From contig BDTX01000011.1 in the NCBI GenBank assembly GCA_002897615.1, positions 124,001-188,000 of the forward strand: a stretch of 64,000 bases of DNA, written 5' to 3'. Below are positions 49,442 to 57,921 of this stretch, piece by piece (within the stretch, counting starts at the first letter, position 1; every line of letters starts with the position of its first letter). Both the position numbers and the translations under genes were made by a program. The notes below the pieces were generated by a model, which did not search any database, had not been told where the DNA came from, and worked only from the letters and a program-made list of their open reading frames with translations. The stretch is from a bacterium BMS3Bbin14 (lineage in GTDB: Bacteria; Desulfobacterota; Desulfobulbia; Desulfobulbales; Desulfobulbaceae).

Positions 49442-50995
49442 TCAATTCCTCGGGGGATAAAAATCCTGCCTGGCCAGGATTTTGCGAATTTTATTTTTTA
49501 CAAAATCAGGAACATTTTTTCGGGCCGAGATTACCCAATCCTTCAGAGGGGGAGTTCTTCCAAGGATTACGATACGTTTTGGCTGAAGATCCTTTTTCAG
49601 TCTCTGGAGCGTATCAAGCGTCAAATATCCCGCATCCACTTTTCCCCGATAGACACTCATCAATACATTTTCGTAGGTTCCCAGACTCACCAGCCGGATC
49701 GCGTCCTGAGGAATTCCGCGTTTCCGCAGCCAACGCGTTTGGGCTATATAACCTCCTTCCGAAAGGCGGGATGGTACTCCTATCCTCTTCCCCTGGAGAT
49801 CCCGCAAGTCTTTCACCTTGCCCGAGCTGGCGGCAATGATAACGCCGACATTCATTGCCGGCGAGACAACCGCCAGCGGGCCAAGCAATTCATTCCCAGG
49901 AATCCTGAATCTGGCAAGTAAGTCTGATTCCTGCAGGTACAGGTCTCCTTTGCCCTGTTTTTTGATCTTCAGAAAGGCATCAATGCTCTCCGGAATCCGA
50001 AGATGATAATTCCAGCCGGTCTCCATGCGCAACCTTGAAAGTAAGGGTTTCAGCCGCCAGAAAAAATCCGCACCATAATATAGAGGTTCCACAACCAGGG
50101 TATGCTCCCCTTTACGGAATGATGACCGAACATTGCCCCGGTTCAGACTTTTAATCAGCACGCGGACAATGTCGTAGTCACTGTCATGAGCAAGCGAGAA
50201 TCCGTCCACCCCCTTTTCAATCCCGCCGATGAGAGCCTTGCGCTTGCGGTCCGGCGCCTGGTTCAGTCCGAGCATAACCTTTCTGATCCGGCTGATTAAA
50301 TCCTTTCCCAACCCCGAGCGCGCCACGAAGAGATACTGGGGAATCGGCTTGGAATAACGGATAATTCTGAGGCTATTGCCCGCGAGGGAACGTACAGCCA
50401 TCTCCGGTACGCCGGTAACGTCAAACATTCTGGCCATCACGGCGAGGAGGGCGCTTTCGTCGTTCCCGAGTTTCACCACCTCAAAAAAATTACTATCCGA
50501 TAAGCCGACCCGTTGCAGCATAATTCTGGGTAACAGACCGGAGCCGGGGCATTTATACCTGCCGTAGACCAAGGTCCGGTTGATAAGATCCGCCGTCCGC
50601 TTGATCGGAGAATCCTTCCTCACCACTAGGACGCTGCGATATTGATCGCTACCATTAATGCGCAATTTGACCAATGGAACCACGGAGATAACCTGGGTCA
50701 GGTCACAATACAGTGTCGGGCAGACAAAGGCGATATCGGTTTTCTTTTCCCTGAAAAGTGTTGCGATTCCCGAATTTTTGCGCGCGACATCCAGTTCAAT
50801 CGATCGGTTGAGCTTCTTCCCCAGGTAATGCTTCAGGGGCAGAAAATCCTTGTACATACGGGACGGTGTCTCCATCGGGATCACGAGCATATGGAGAGGG
50901 GCGGGAGAACTCGATACGGCGCGAACCGGAGTCGGGATGATCCAGCACAAGGCCATCCAGAAAAGGAAAAACTTTTGAAAAATATTCAGGTTCAT
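49442..50995 (-). CDS. Periplasmic protein with two PhnD-like binding domains
   Basis: After a signal peptide, two tandem phosphate/phosphonate-type binding domains follow: about residues 30-255 (MLVIPMETPSRMYKDFLPLKHYLG, IAFVCPTLYCD) and about 270-515 (LVVEPLYYGADFFWRLKPLLS, GVIIAASSGKVKDLRDLQGKRIGVPS). Such proteins often act as sensors for kinases rather than for ABC transporters, and no permease is encoded here. The start MNLNIFQKFFLFW at 50995 is preferred; an upstream ATG at 51028 would add residues encoded by an element B copy. Its ligand is unknown; a sulfur oxyanion is my inference. Confidence 0.8.
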   Translation of the reverse strand: MNLNIFQKFFLFWMALCWIIPTPVRAVSSSPAPLHMLVIPMETPSRMYKDFLPLKHYLGKKLNRSIELDVARKNSGIATLFREKKTDIAFVCPTLYCDLTQVISVVPLVKLRINGSDQYRSVLVVRKDSPIKRTADLINRTLVYGRYKCPGSGLLPRIMLQRVGLSDSNFFEVVKLGNDESALLAVMARMFDVTGVPEMAVRSLAGNSLRIIRYSKPIPQYLFVARSGLGKDLISRIRKVMLGLNQAPDRKRKALIGGIEKGVDGFSLAHDSDYDIVRVLIKSLNRGNVRSSFRKGEHTLVVEPLYYGADFFWRLKPLLSRLRMETGWNYHLRIPESIDAFLKIKKQGKGDLYLQESDLLARFRIPGNELLGPLAVVSPAMNVGVIIAASSGKVKDLRDLQGKRIGVPSRLSEGGYIAQTRWLRKRGIPQDAIRLVSLGTYENVLMSVYRGKVDAGYLTLDTLQRLKKDLQPKRIVILGRTPPLKDWVISARKNVPDFVKNKIRKILARQDFYPPRN

Positions 50996-51002
50996 ATCTT
51001 TA

Positions 51003-51149
51003 TTATAACAGTTCACCAGAGGCGACAACCTCTGGAATACTCCGCCCGTACGAATTCACCCGTCTGGATTCGGTTGGCCTCGAATCCATCCTTGGCGGCG
51101 GTGAGGAGGCCAAGACGGGCTTGTATGAGGTGCGGGTGAATTATTTTTA
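51003..51149. repeat. Element B variant at the 5' end of the PhnD-like operon
   Basis: The ends TAACAGTTCACC and GGTGCGGGTGAATTA, with AGAGGCGACAACC and CGTACGAATTCACCC inside, match element B, but the central palindrome differs. The terminal part includes TATAAT just upstream of the gene start, which might serve as a -10 box. Confidence 0.6.
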
Positions 51150-51153
51150 TTAT

Positions 51154-51195
51154 AAAAAAAAAGTGCCCTTAAAGTCAATTCGACTTTAAGGGCAC
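51154..51195 (-). terminator. Rho-independent terminator of the sox operon
   Basis: A perfect 14-bp stem GTGCCCTTAAAGTC / GACTTTAAGGGCAC with a 5-nt loop is followed on the minus strand by a run of nine T. It ends the soxWXYZAB transcript before the PhnD-like operon. Confidence 0.92.
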
Positions 51196-51461
51196 CTTAA
51201 ACTTAACTCGTTACAATAACAAGCTTCGAACTTTAATCTTCAGCCAAATTATCCGTGTTTGCACTACAAACAGCCAGACAATTGATCACCGGGTACCGTT
51301 TCTGCTTTGTCTTAATTGTGTTTGCTATAGAAGGAGGCATAGGTTGCACAACTCTTTCTCGCATCCACGGTACCCTGGCGATCAATTTCCATAAAACTAT
51401 GAGGGCGGATCGTCACCTGGCCACATCTCCCGTGAGCCATGGCCGCCATCCCGTTTGCAAG

Positions 51462-53129
51462 TCAATACAATCCGACCAACTTCGGCCGGTCAACGGTCAC
51501 CCGCACTTTTTTCTTCTTGCGGGCATAATCTATGACCACATCGTAAACCGGGGGGCCAGGTTGCGCCGCCATGGAGGCCCAGCCGGAAAAGGTGAATTGG
51601 TCATCCGGGTGAACGGCCTTGCCCCGAACCTTGAGATCGCTGATGCGGTGGCCCATGGTTCCATCCACTTTCAGCGTGTAACCAAGGCCCTTGCTGCGAA
51701 CGTTGTCACCACCTTGCTGCCGGTAAGGATCGGGATTGTAAATATTGTCGGCAATATCTTCCAAGACGTTTTTCAGTGTCTTACCGTTGATTTTAGTTTT
51801 ATACGTATTGGGATAGGTCAATGCGGTCTGGGTGTAGACATCCTCCGCCGTGACCGGACCCGGAAGAACCGTCCGTCCCCAGCGAAACCCGGGAGAAAGG
51901 GCAAAGTCGACGCCGTAGTGATCGATCAATGCGTCACAGATCAGATCATCAAAGCTGCCGTCCAGGTTGCCGCGCCGGTAGAGCAGCGTCTCGGTATCGC
52001 AGACGACCTCGGCCAGTTTTTTCTTATAGGGACGACGAATTTTTTGAATCAGCCGGGACATCTCCGGATCCGGCTTGATCATCTCCGACATCACCGGGAT
52101 CAACCTGTAGGAATAACCGACGACCCGCTTTCCCTTCACCTCGAGGTCAAGTCTGGACAGGAATTTTCCGGAGCAGCCGGAGCCGATCACCAGAGTATTA
52201 CCGATCACTATCGGTTTTGGCACCCCGTCATGCGTATGACCGCCCATGATGACATCAATACCCTTGACCCGGCTGACCATTTTTTTGTCCACATCCATGC
52301 CGTTATGAGAAAGAACCACGACCAGATCGACCTTTTTCGCCCGCACCTCGTTCACGACGGCCTGCATGTGATCTTCCTTGATCCCGAAAGACCAGTTTGG
52401 CAGAAAGCGTCTCGGGTTGGCGATCGGGGTATAGGGAAAGGCCTGACCAATCAGGGCCACGCTAAGACCGTTCACTGACTTGATGGTATAGGGTTTAAAG
52501 ATCAGCTCTCCCCAGGTGGCGTCATTGACGTTTTGAGCCAGGAACGGAAAATCCATCATTTTGACCAACTCCTGGATTCTCTCTTCGCCATAGGTGAACT
52601 CCCAGTGTCCGCACAGGGCCTCGCACTTCATCTGGTTCAGAACCCGAACCATATCTTCGCCCCGGGTCCAGAGGCTGGTGGCGGATCCCTGCAGGGTGTC
52701 TCCGGTGTCGAAATAAAGAACCTTTCCGGGACGTTCACTGCGGATCTGGTTGATCAAACTCATAATATAGGCGTAGCCGCCCATCTTGCCGAATTCCTTG
52801 GCCAGGGCAATATAGTCGTCACAGGTGTAGGCGTAGGCATCCATGGTGTCCGGCTTCAGGCCGTAATACCGGAGGAAATCTTTACCGGTCAGATGGGGAG
52901 GTTTGCCTGCATTCGCACCGACGCCTATGTTGGAATCCGGTTCGCGGTAATACATTGGTACCAGCTGGGCATGGCTGTCCGTGGTATGCAGGATGGTCAA
53001 TTGGCCCTTGGGCGTAAATTTCAGCAGATTCTCAGGCTTCAATTCCCGGGCGAGGGCTGCCGGAGGCAGCAAGGCAGAGCCGGCCGCCAGACTGGCCATC
53101 TGGATAAAATCCCGTCGCGATAAACTCAT
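51462..53129 (-). CDS. soxB: SoxB thiosulfohydrolase
   Basis: SoxB hydrolyses the sulfone group from SoxY-bound thiosulfate, releasing sulfate in the periplasm. The 555-residue protein starts with a twin-arginine signal (SLSRRDFIQMASLAAG). It has the metallophosphoesterase motifs HTTDSHAQL (about 49), FDTGDTLQG, NVND, SHNGMDVD and GGHTHDG for its two-metal site. It is the last gene of the sox operon. GGGAG precedes the ATG. Confidence 0.95.
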   Translation of the reverse strand: MSLSRRDFIQMASLAAGSALLPPAALARELKPENLLKFTPKGQLTILHTTDSHAQLVPMYYREPDSNIGVGANAGKPPHLTGKDFLRYYGLKPDTMDAYAYTCDDYIALAKEFGKMGGYAYIMSLINQIRSERPGKVLYFDTGDTLQGSATSLWTRGEDMVRVLNQMKCEALCGHWEFTYGEERIQELVKMMDFPFLAQNVNDATWGELIFKPYTIKSVNGLSVALIGQAFPYTPIANPRRFLPNWSFGIKEDHMQAVVNEVRAKKVDLVVVLSHNGMDVDKKMVSRVKGIDVIMGGHTHDGVPKPIVIGNTLVIGSGCSGKFLSRLDLEVKGKRVVGYSYRLIPVMSEMIKPDPEMSRLIQKIRRPYKKKLAEVVCDTETLLYRRGNLDGSFDDLICDALIDHYGVDFALSPGFRWGRTVLPGPVTAEDVYTQTALTYPNTYKTKINGKTLKNVLEDIADNIYNPDPYRQQGGDNVRSKGLGYTLKVDGTMGHRISDLKVRGKAVHPDDQFTFSGWASMAAQPGPPVYDVVIDYARKKKKVRVTVDRPKLVGLY

Positions 53130-53201
53130 TATGTTCTCCCTCTGTTAATAAACATCCAATCTTAACTTGTCTCCTGGGATCGCCTCCCCGAGCCCCTGTC
53201 G

Positions 53202-54056
53202 TTACATCCTCATCCCCGGCACCTGGATACGATCTCCGTTGTCGATATAGGTCAGATACAGCTCCAGGTTCCGAAGCTCCTCGCTCTGAAAGGGTGGCTT
53301 TTTGACCCTCATGTTCTTCATACAACCCCGAAATCGTCTTTGCAGTGATCCCGTTTTGCCCCATTTCAGGCGATAGCAGGGCCAGTGATCGGCATGGTGT
53401 TTGTTGTTTGAGATCAGGTTTGATCGAGCCTTGTAGCCGGCATATTTGACATGGCAAATCGCACAGCTGAAGTTCAACTGCCCATGCCTCTTGTAATAAG
53501 CGATTTTCCCTTTTTCGTAGAAAGGCTTGGCCGGCCCGTCGATACTGACTTGGATCGGCATACCGTTGGAGAGGGATTTGACGTACAAGGTCAAGGCCAG
53601 TTGATCATAGGACTCGTACTTCAAGGGTTTGGCTCCCATCTGATTTTTCAGGCAGGTGTTGATTTGCAGGGCCAAGGTCATGACCCCCTTGAGTTTCGCA
53701 TTGTATTTAGGAAAGGTCGTGGCCGCGCCCTTCAACTTCAAGGCATCTTTCCCATGACAGCTCGCGCATGATTTCCCCTTGCTGCCGACCACCTTATTGG
53801 CAAGATCCTTGCCGTCATCGATCAGGAAGTCCGCGGGATTCCCATTCTCTGCCATCTGTGCGGTGAAATTGCCGTAATACTTCTCGTAGCGTTTTTGATA
53901 CTCCGCATAAGACATACTCTGCGTTAATTGTTCGATTTTGCTTCCAGACTGCGTAGCCGCTTGCGCCCCGGTCATGGAGCCGAGTGTTCCCGTGACCAGC
54001 ATAACTGCGGCCGGAAAAACAAGCATTTTTAACAAAATTGATATCTTCTTAGACAT
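53202..54056 (-). CDS. soxA: SoxA, dihaem cytochrome of thiosulfate oxidation
   Basis: SoxA with SoxX attaches thiosulfate to SoxY. The protein has a signal peptide ending GAQA and two CXXCH sites, CASCH and CAICH. The conserved active-site cysteine is in RFRGCMKNMR. Dihaem SoxA is found in a subset of sulfur oxidisers. Start at 54056 (MSKKISILLK, with GGAGGTAAGG upstream) is preferred to an in-frame ATG 36 bp earlier. Confidence 0.94.
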   Translation of the reverse strand: MSKKISILLKMLVFPAAVMLVTGTLGSMTGAQAATQSGSKIEQLTQSMSYAEYQKRYEKYYGNFTAQMAENGNPADFLIDDGKDLANKVVGSKGKSCASCHGKDALKLKGAATTFPKYNAKLKGVMTLALQINTCLKNQMGAKPLKYESYDQLALTLYVKSLSNGMPIQVSIDGPAKPFYEKGKIAYYKRHGQLNFSCAICHVKYAGYKARSNLISNNKHHADHWPCYRLKWGKTGSLQRRFRGCMKNMRVKKPPFQSEELRNLELYLTYIDNGDRIQVPGMRM

Positions 54057-54105
54057 TTTTTCCTTACCTCCCCTCTCGATTGACAAGAACATGTGGACCT
54101 ACATC

Positions 54106-54441
54106 CTAACGAGGCTCGATCTGCACGGTCTTCTGATAAATCCCTCCCTTGATATCCTTCCAGACGATCTTCAATGGCGCTGCTTTATCAACCTTGAGAT
54201 CGAAAGACATAAATGGATTGGCACTCACGGCGATTGACCAGTTTTCATGGGTTATCAACTGATCACCGTAATAGACACTCACGTCGTTGATATAATAGGC
54301 TGGAATCTTTTTTTTGGTCTTTTTGTTCTTTCTTAATCCGGTTTCCATAGGATGGATAATTAACGTCTTCACGGTGATTATCTGCCCTTTGCGCACGGTT
54401 CTGGGCAGTCTGATTTTTATCTTTCCTATTCCTTGAGGCAT
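54106..54441 (-). CDS. soxZ: SoxZ, partner of the sulfur carrier SoxY
   Basis: The 111-residue immunoglobulin-like protein has KIKIRLPRTVRKGQIITVKTLIIHPMETG and ends VWKDIKGGIYQKTVQIEPR, both typical of SoxZ. It has no signal and would be exported bound to SoxY, which carries a twin-arginine signal. It lies between soxY (87 bp upstream) and soxA. Confidence 0.95.
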   Translation of the reverse strand: MPQGIGKIKIRLPRTVRKGQIITVKTLIIHPMETGLRKNKKTKKKIPAYYINDVSVYYGDQLITHENWSIAVSANPFMSFDLKVDKAAPLKIVWKDIKGGIYQKTVQIEPR

Positions 54442-54528
54442 CTTGAATCTCCTTGTTTTCGTTCATTTACGGTTTGTGAACATTATCCCTGGCCGGGAGA
54501 CGGCTCTCCGGCATAGCACCTGGAAACA

Positions 54529-55056
54529 TCAACCTCCGCAGCCACCGATGGTCACCTTTACGATCTTGGTTGTGCCGTAAAGTTTACCCTTGCTGGTCTC
54601 CACGATTGCGCGCACCGGAGAGGTCTTGCGCATCTTGATCCGCAGAGAAAAGGCAGCCCTGCCGTTAGCTGGGCTCAAATCCACACTGGCGATAAAGGGA
54701 TTGGAATTATTGTCAACGAAGATATAGATCTTCTTCACATAGTTTCCCGCTTCCATGGGAAGATCTGAACTGATATTGACCGGAACCACTGCCCCGTTCT
54801 CCGCGATAATCGGCGCTTTCATGGTTACATGGGACATCTCGATCTTGCGGTTTCCGAAGGTAGCCTTCAGTTTATCCTTGATGTCCTCCTTTACCGGAGC
54901 GGCCTCGGCCTCCCGGGGCCCTATCCAATTGCCGGCTTTGCCGTTCCCCAGGGGGATAACAGATGAGAGTGCGCTAAAGGAAAGAAGCGCGGCCGATGCA
55001 AAACCGGTCTTTTTCAGGAACTCTCTTCTTGAATGCGAAAAATCATTTTTTTTCAT
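54529..55056 (-). CDS. soxY: SoxY sulfur carrier protein
   Basis: The 175-residue protein has a twin-arginine signal (HSRREFLKKTGFASAALLSF) and the defining C-terminal swinging arm ending GGCGG, whose cysteine carries sulfur intermediates. The body has IKDKLKATFGNRKIEMSHVTMKAPIIAENG. SoxYZ cycles between SoxAX and SoxB. Confidence 0.96.
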   Translation of the reverse strand: MKKNDFSHSRREFLKKTGFASAALLSFSALSSVIPLGNGKAGNWIGPREAEAAPVKEDIKDKLKATFGNRKIEMSHVTMKAPIIAENGAVVPVNISSDLPMEAGNYVKKIYIFVDNNSNPFIASVDLSPANGRAAFSLRIKMRKTSPVRAIVETSKGKLYGTTKIVKVTIGGCGG

Positions 55057-55118
55057 TTAATCAGTCTCCTTGCACAAATTTTGTCTCTTCTAAACAACCT
55101 TACGATAACCGTCCGTTC

Positions 55119-55511
55119 TTATTTTTTTAATGTGTAAAGATAGGCAACGACATCATTAATCTGCTTCGGCGTCAAAATCTTGTTGGTACCGAAGGGGGGC
55201 ATGATGGTATGGGGATTAAATTTTCTGGCATCCCGGATCCACTGGGTCACATCTTTACGGTCCGCTAAGGTATACCCCTGCATCACCTCAACCAGATTCG
55301 GCCCGATGTTGCCCGGAGATTCCACATTGGGGAGGTAATGGCAGGCGACGCAGTTTCCCAATTTTCGAGTCTTGACGATCTTTTCACCCTTTTTCGCGTT
55401 GCCGTTACCGGCGCCAGCCCACACCGGCATTACTGCGATCATAAAAAAAACCACAACCCCTGCCAATAAGCCTAAATTCCTTCTCAAATCAACCCTGTCC
55501 ATAACCTTCAT
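55119..55511 (-). CDS. soxX: SoxX monohaem cytochrome c
   Basis: The 130-residue protein has an N-terminal export helix, the haem site CVACH and the axial Met in TIMPPFG, then the ILTPKQINDVVAYLYTLKK end common to SoxX. It pairs with SoxA. Confidence 0.93.
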   Translation of the reverse strand: MKVMDRVDLRRNLGLLAGVVVFFMIAVMPVWAGAGNGNAKKGEKIVKTRKLGNCVACHYLPNVESPGNIGPNLVEVMQGYTLADRKDVTQWIRDARKFNPHTIMPPFGTNKILTPKQINDVVAYLYTLKK

Positions 55512-55570
55512 AGATATTTCTCCTTTTTATCATGTTAGCATTAAAAGGCAGGCGCCTTTTTTCGAAAAAG

Positions 55571-55999
55571 CTACAAGGCGTCTGTTTTCCCAACGCAACC
55601 CTTTTTTTTTCCTATCCCCGGAACATATTGACAGACAACATCCCGGAAATCCTGCTTAGTTAAAGCACCAGGAATTTTCAAAAGCACCTTTTCTCCCGTC
55701 CCCACCAAGATAATCGTCGGAGCTCCATAAACCTTGAACTCTTTAGCGAGGTCAACCCCACCCTTGCCGAAGGCGGGCATTTTTTTTCGGCTCCGCATGT
55801 TGATACGGATCACCTGGGCTCGCCCGAGAAGCAAACTTTTTATGTCCGGTTCATTAATAATTTTCTCCATTTGAGTACAAAAAGAACAGCCGATACGATA
55901 GAAAAACAGCATCTTTATTTCCGAGGAGAAGGCCTTGGGAGCCGGCAGCGCAAGCAACGACAAAATACAGAAGATTATGGTAAATCTAATTCGTTTCAT
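55571..55999 (-). CDS. soxW: SoxW-like periplasmic thioredoxin
   Basis: A signal peptide (MKRIRFTIIFCILSLLALPA) precedes a thioredoxin fold with active site RIGCSFC and the cis-Pro segment YGAPTIILVG. SoxW-type thioredoxins keep SoxY reduced, taking electrons from a CcdA-type membrane protein, which is encoded divergently here. The ATG at 55999 is only 3 nt after the predicted sigma54 transcription start, so the message may be leaderless. An upstream in-frame start at 56074 would lie within the promoter block and give an implausible N-terminus. Confidence 0.82.
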   Translation of the reverse strand: MKRIRFTIIFCILSLLALPAPKAFSSEIKMLFFYRIGCSFCTQMEKIINEPDIKSLLLGRAQVIRINMRSRKKMPAFGKGGVDLAKEFKVYGAPTIILVGTGEKVLLKIPGALTKQDFRDVVCQYVPGIGKKKGCVGKTDAL

Positions 56000-56007
56000 A
56001 ATGGCGA

Positions 56008-56110
56008 TAAGTTGCAAAGGGCATGCCAGCCATTCCGCCTGCAAAATGGGGGAAAATTGTCCTTTTTTGAACACCCGGCACTTCGCCGTTGTCCGTAAAT
56101 GTCCATTTTC
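56008..56110 (-). repeat. Repeat D copy 2: sigma54 promoter with upstream activator sites
   Basis: In transcription direction it holds AAAATGGACATTTACGGACA, TGTTCAAAAAAGGACA and TGGCATG-CCCT-TTGCA, the same blocks and order as copy 1 at 46464-46563. It is immediately upstream of the sox operon. Confidence 0.85.
56011..56028 (-). promoter_or_regulatory. Sigma54 promoter of the sox operon
   Basis: TGGCATG at 56028-56022 and TTGCA at 56017-56013 (minus strand), GG and GC 10 bp apart. Predicted start is near 56002, just before the soxW ATG. Confidence 0.8.
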
Positions 56111-56330
56111 GGCTTTCTCGTACTTGTATCAGGTTGTTTGCCGGCGGGGAGGCGGCAAACATCTCTTGATACGCCCGCAGGTACTTTTTTTGCAGGCAGT
56201 ATTCCCGGCGCCCGGCGCAGGAATTGCTCTTGTCCTGAATTTTGGTAGGCAGGCCAACGGATCTATAGTAGGCTCCGCGAGGCGGTCTGATTGCCCGAAG
56301 ATGGAGTCGCTGTATGGTTATGTGATATAA

Positions 56331-56548
56331 CCTGGATCCGTGAGTGTTCGGGAAAGGTGCAGATGCAAGGCGGCAACGATGTTGATTATCCTGGTGTGAT
56401 ATCAACGAGTTGTCAACGCAGCAGATGTGCCGTTCTCGGACGCCCTGCAGGGCGGCGCGGTAAAGACCAGAAATTGTGTTTACTTGATAATAATGCAATA
56501 GATTCAACATATTATATGGAGTGTACCTCAAGCCGTCACGGATACAAG
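56331..56548 (+). repeat. Element A, full copy (218 bp) with TATAA target duplication
   Basis: The left terminus CCTGGATCCGTGA is intact; the right one has drifted (TCACGGATACAAG). TATAA flanks both sides (56326-56330 and 56549-56553). It lies between the divergent sox operon and ccdA. The 220 bp between the promoter block and this copy (56111-56330) hold nothing I recognise. Confidence 0.93.
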
Positions 56549-56617
56549 TATAAGTATCGTTCAGGGTTAGGAACGATGTTGAAAATATCTTGAAGGGCAG
56601 GGGGTAAAGAGACCAAA

Positions 56618-57334
56618 ATGGAAAAAGTATCACTGCTGATGGCCTTTGGCGCAGGGCTGCTGTCATTTTTTTCTCCCTGCGTTCTGCCTGTTATTCCATC
56701 CTATATCTCGTATATTACCGGGATATCATTTGAAGATCTCACGGGGGAGCATGACAGGCGCAGAATAAGAATGGTGACCCTTAAGAACTCGCTGCTTTTC
56801 ATTGCCGGGTTCTCGTTCGTATTCATCCTTCTCGGCGCCTCCTCAAGCTTTCTCGGCAGTATTCTTTTTGATTACCAGGAGGTTGTTCGGAAAATAGGTG
56901 GCGTTCTTATCGTTATTATGGGGTGTTACATCGCCGGCATTCTGAAGATTGGATTTATGTCCCGGGACAAGAGGTTTCACCTGCAGAATAAGCCTGCCGG
57001 ACTGCTGGGGTCTTTTCTCGTCGGTATAGCCTTTGCCGCGGGATGGACACCTTGCATCGGACCCATTCTCGGCTCTATTCTCCTTTATGCCGGTACGGCA
57101 GGTTCAGTTGCCTCCGGGGTAGAGTTGTTAACCGCCTATGCACTGGGGCTCGGTCTGCCTTTTCTTATTACATCCATGGCCATAAATACCGCCCTCTCTT
57201 ATTTTAAAAAGGTACGCCGCTATATGAGGGCAGTGTCTATCGCCAGCGGGTTGTTTCTCGTGGTAATGGGGATCCTGCTTTTTACAGGAAAGCTTACCGC
57301 GATAAGTCAGTATTTGATGGCATCTTCAATGTAA
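56618..57334 (+). CDS. ccdA: CcdA/DsbD-type membrane electron carrier
   Basis: The 238-residue, six-helix protein has the two conserved cysteines in FFSPCVLPVIPSY (about 21) and GWTPCIGPILGS (about 147), which pass electrons across the membrane to periplasmic thioredoxin-fold proteins. Divergent placement from soxW suggests it reduces SoxW (as SoxV does) and perhaps also serves cytochrome c maturation. Confidence 0.92.
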   Translation: MEKVSLLMAFGAGLLSFFSPCVLPVIPSYISYITGISFEDLTGEHDRRRIRMVTLKNSLLFIAGFSFVFILLGASSSFLGSILFDYQEVVRKIGGVLIVIMGCYIAGILKIGFMSRDKRFHLQNKPAGLLGSFLVGIAFAAGWTPCIGPILGSILLYAGTAGSVASGVELLTAYALGLGLPFLITSMAINTALSYFKKVRRYMRAVSIASGLFLVVMGILLFTGKLTAISQYLMASSM

Positions 57335-57390
57335 AATAGATTGCATAAGATTAACATCGATACAATTCTTTTTGCATCGTTGTTGCCCCA

Positions 57391-57424
57391 TGTCCGCCGA
57401 ATCCCGGACCTGGTTCGGCGGACA
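57391..57424. promoter_or_regulatory. Perfect 11-bp inverted repeat after ccdA
   Basis: TGTCCGCCGAA / TTCGGCGGACA surround a 12-nt centre. No T-run follows on the plus strand, so it is a poor terminator. It ends 2 bp before repeat C and might be a regulator site. Confidence 0.45.
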
Positions 57425-57426
57425 TG

Positions 57427-57579
57427 GCTCCATTTCTCCGGAAAATTAGAAAAAAGAGTGCTGGCAACCACCGGTAATTCCCGGCACGTTTGTTGCAAGC
57501 CAAGGGGGGGGTGCCTTTTGATAAGAAACCTGGAATGCGAAGCAATAATTTTTCTGCATTAACCAAAAAATAATAATAG
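57427..57579 (+). repeat. Repeat C copy 2, carrying a sigma54 promoter
   Basis: This block aligns end to end with 23825-23979. Differences are concentrated between conserved blocks; a run of seven G replaces the A-rich stretch after the promoter. It lies upstream of the second porin gene. Confidence 0.8.
57482..57498 (+). promoter_or_regulatory. Sigma54-type promoter upstream of porin 2
   Basis: CGGCACG-TTTG-TTGCA has GG and GC spaced 10 bp. Predicted start is near 57508, which leaves a leader of about 410 nt before the porin. That leader also holds a stem (TTTAAGC ... GCTTAAA) at about 57852-57883. Confidence 0.65.
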
Positions 57580-57921
57580 TTGGAACTACATGCACTAAGT
57601 TGTGTCTGGTCAGTGTTATCTGAAGCAATTAATGAGCGGCGGTTTGAGCAATTTATCTATGTTTTTCAGTAAATGCAAAGCCGTCATTGACGGATCGTTG
57701 ATTGATGCCGTTCCGTCAAAGGCATGGGGCGATTACGTAAATTAGTAAAAAAAGCCGGATTGCACGGAATAAATCTTAGGCAACTATTTTGTCGCGAACA
57801 AGGAGGTGGTAAAACATGATGTGAAATTGATGTGTTACTGGAAGAATGGTTTATGTTTAAGCCGTTATTTTCAGGGCTTAAACGGGTTTATGTTCAAAAA
57901 AATAGGGATTGGAGATAAGAA

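Noticed and set aside
51003-51461. Sigma54 promoter for the PhnD-like operon
   Set aside because: Candidate GG/GC pairs in this stretch are 11 bp apart or lack the -24 box, so I could not support a promoter there.
55986-56666. Minus-strand frame running through the sox-ccdA intergenic region
   Set aside because: It crosses the promoter block and an element A copy, overlaps the ccdA start antisense and shows no protein family features.
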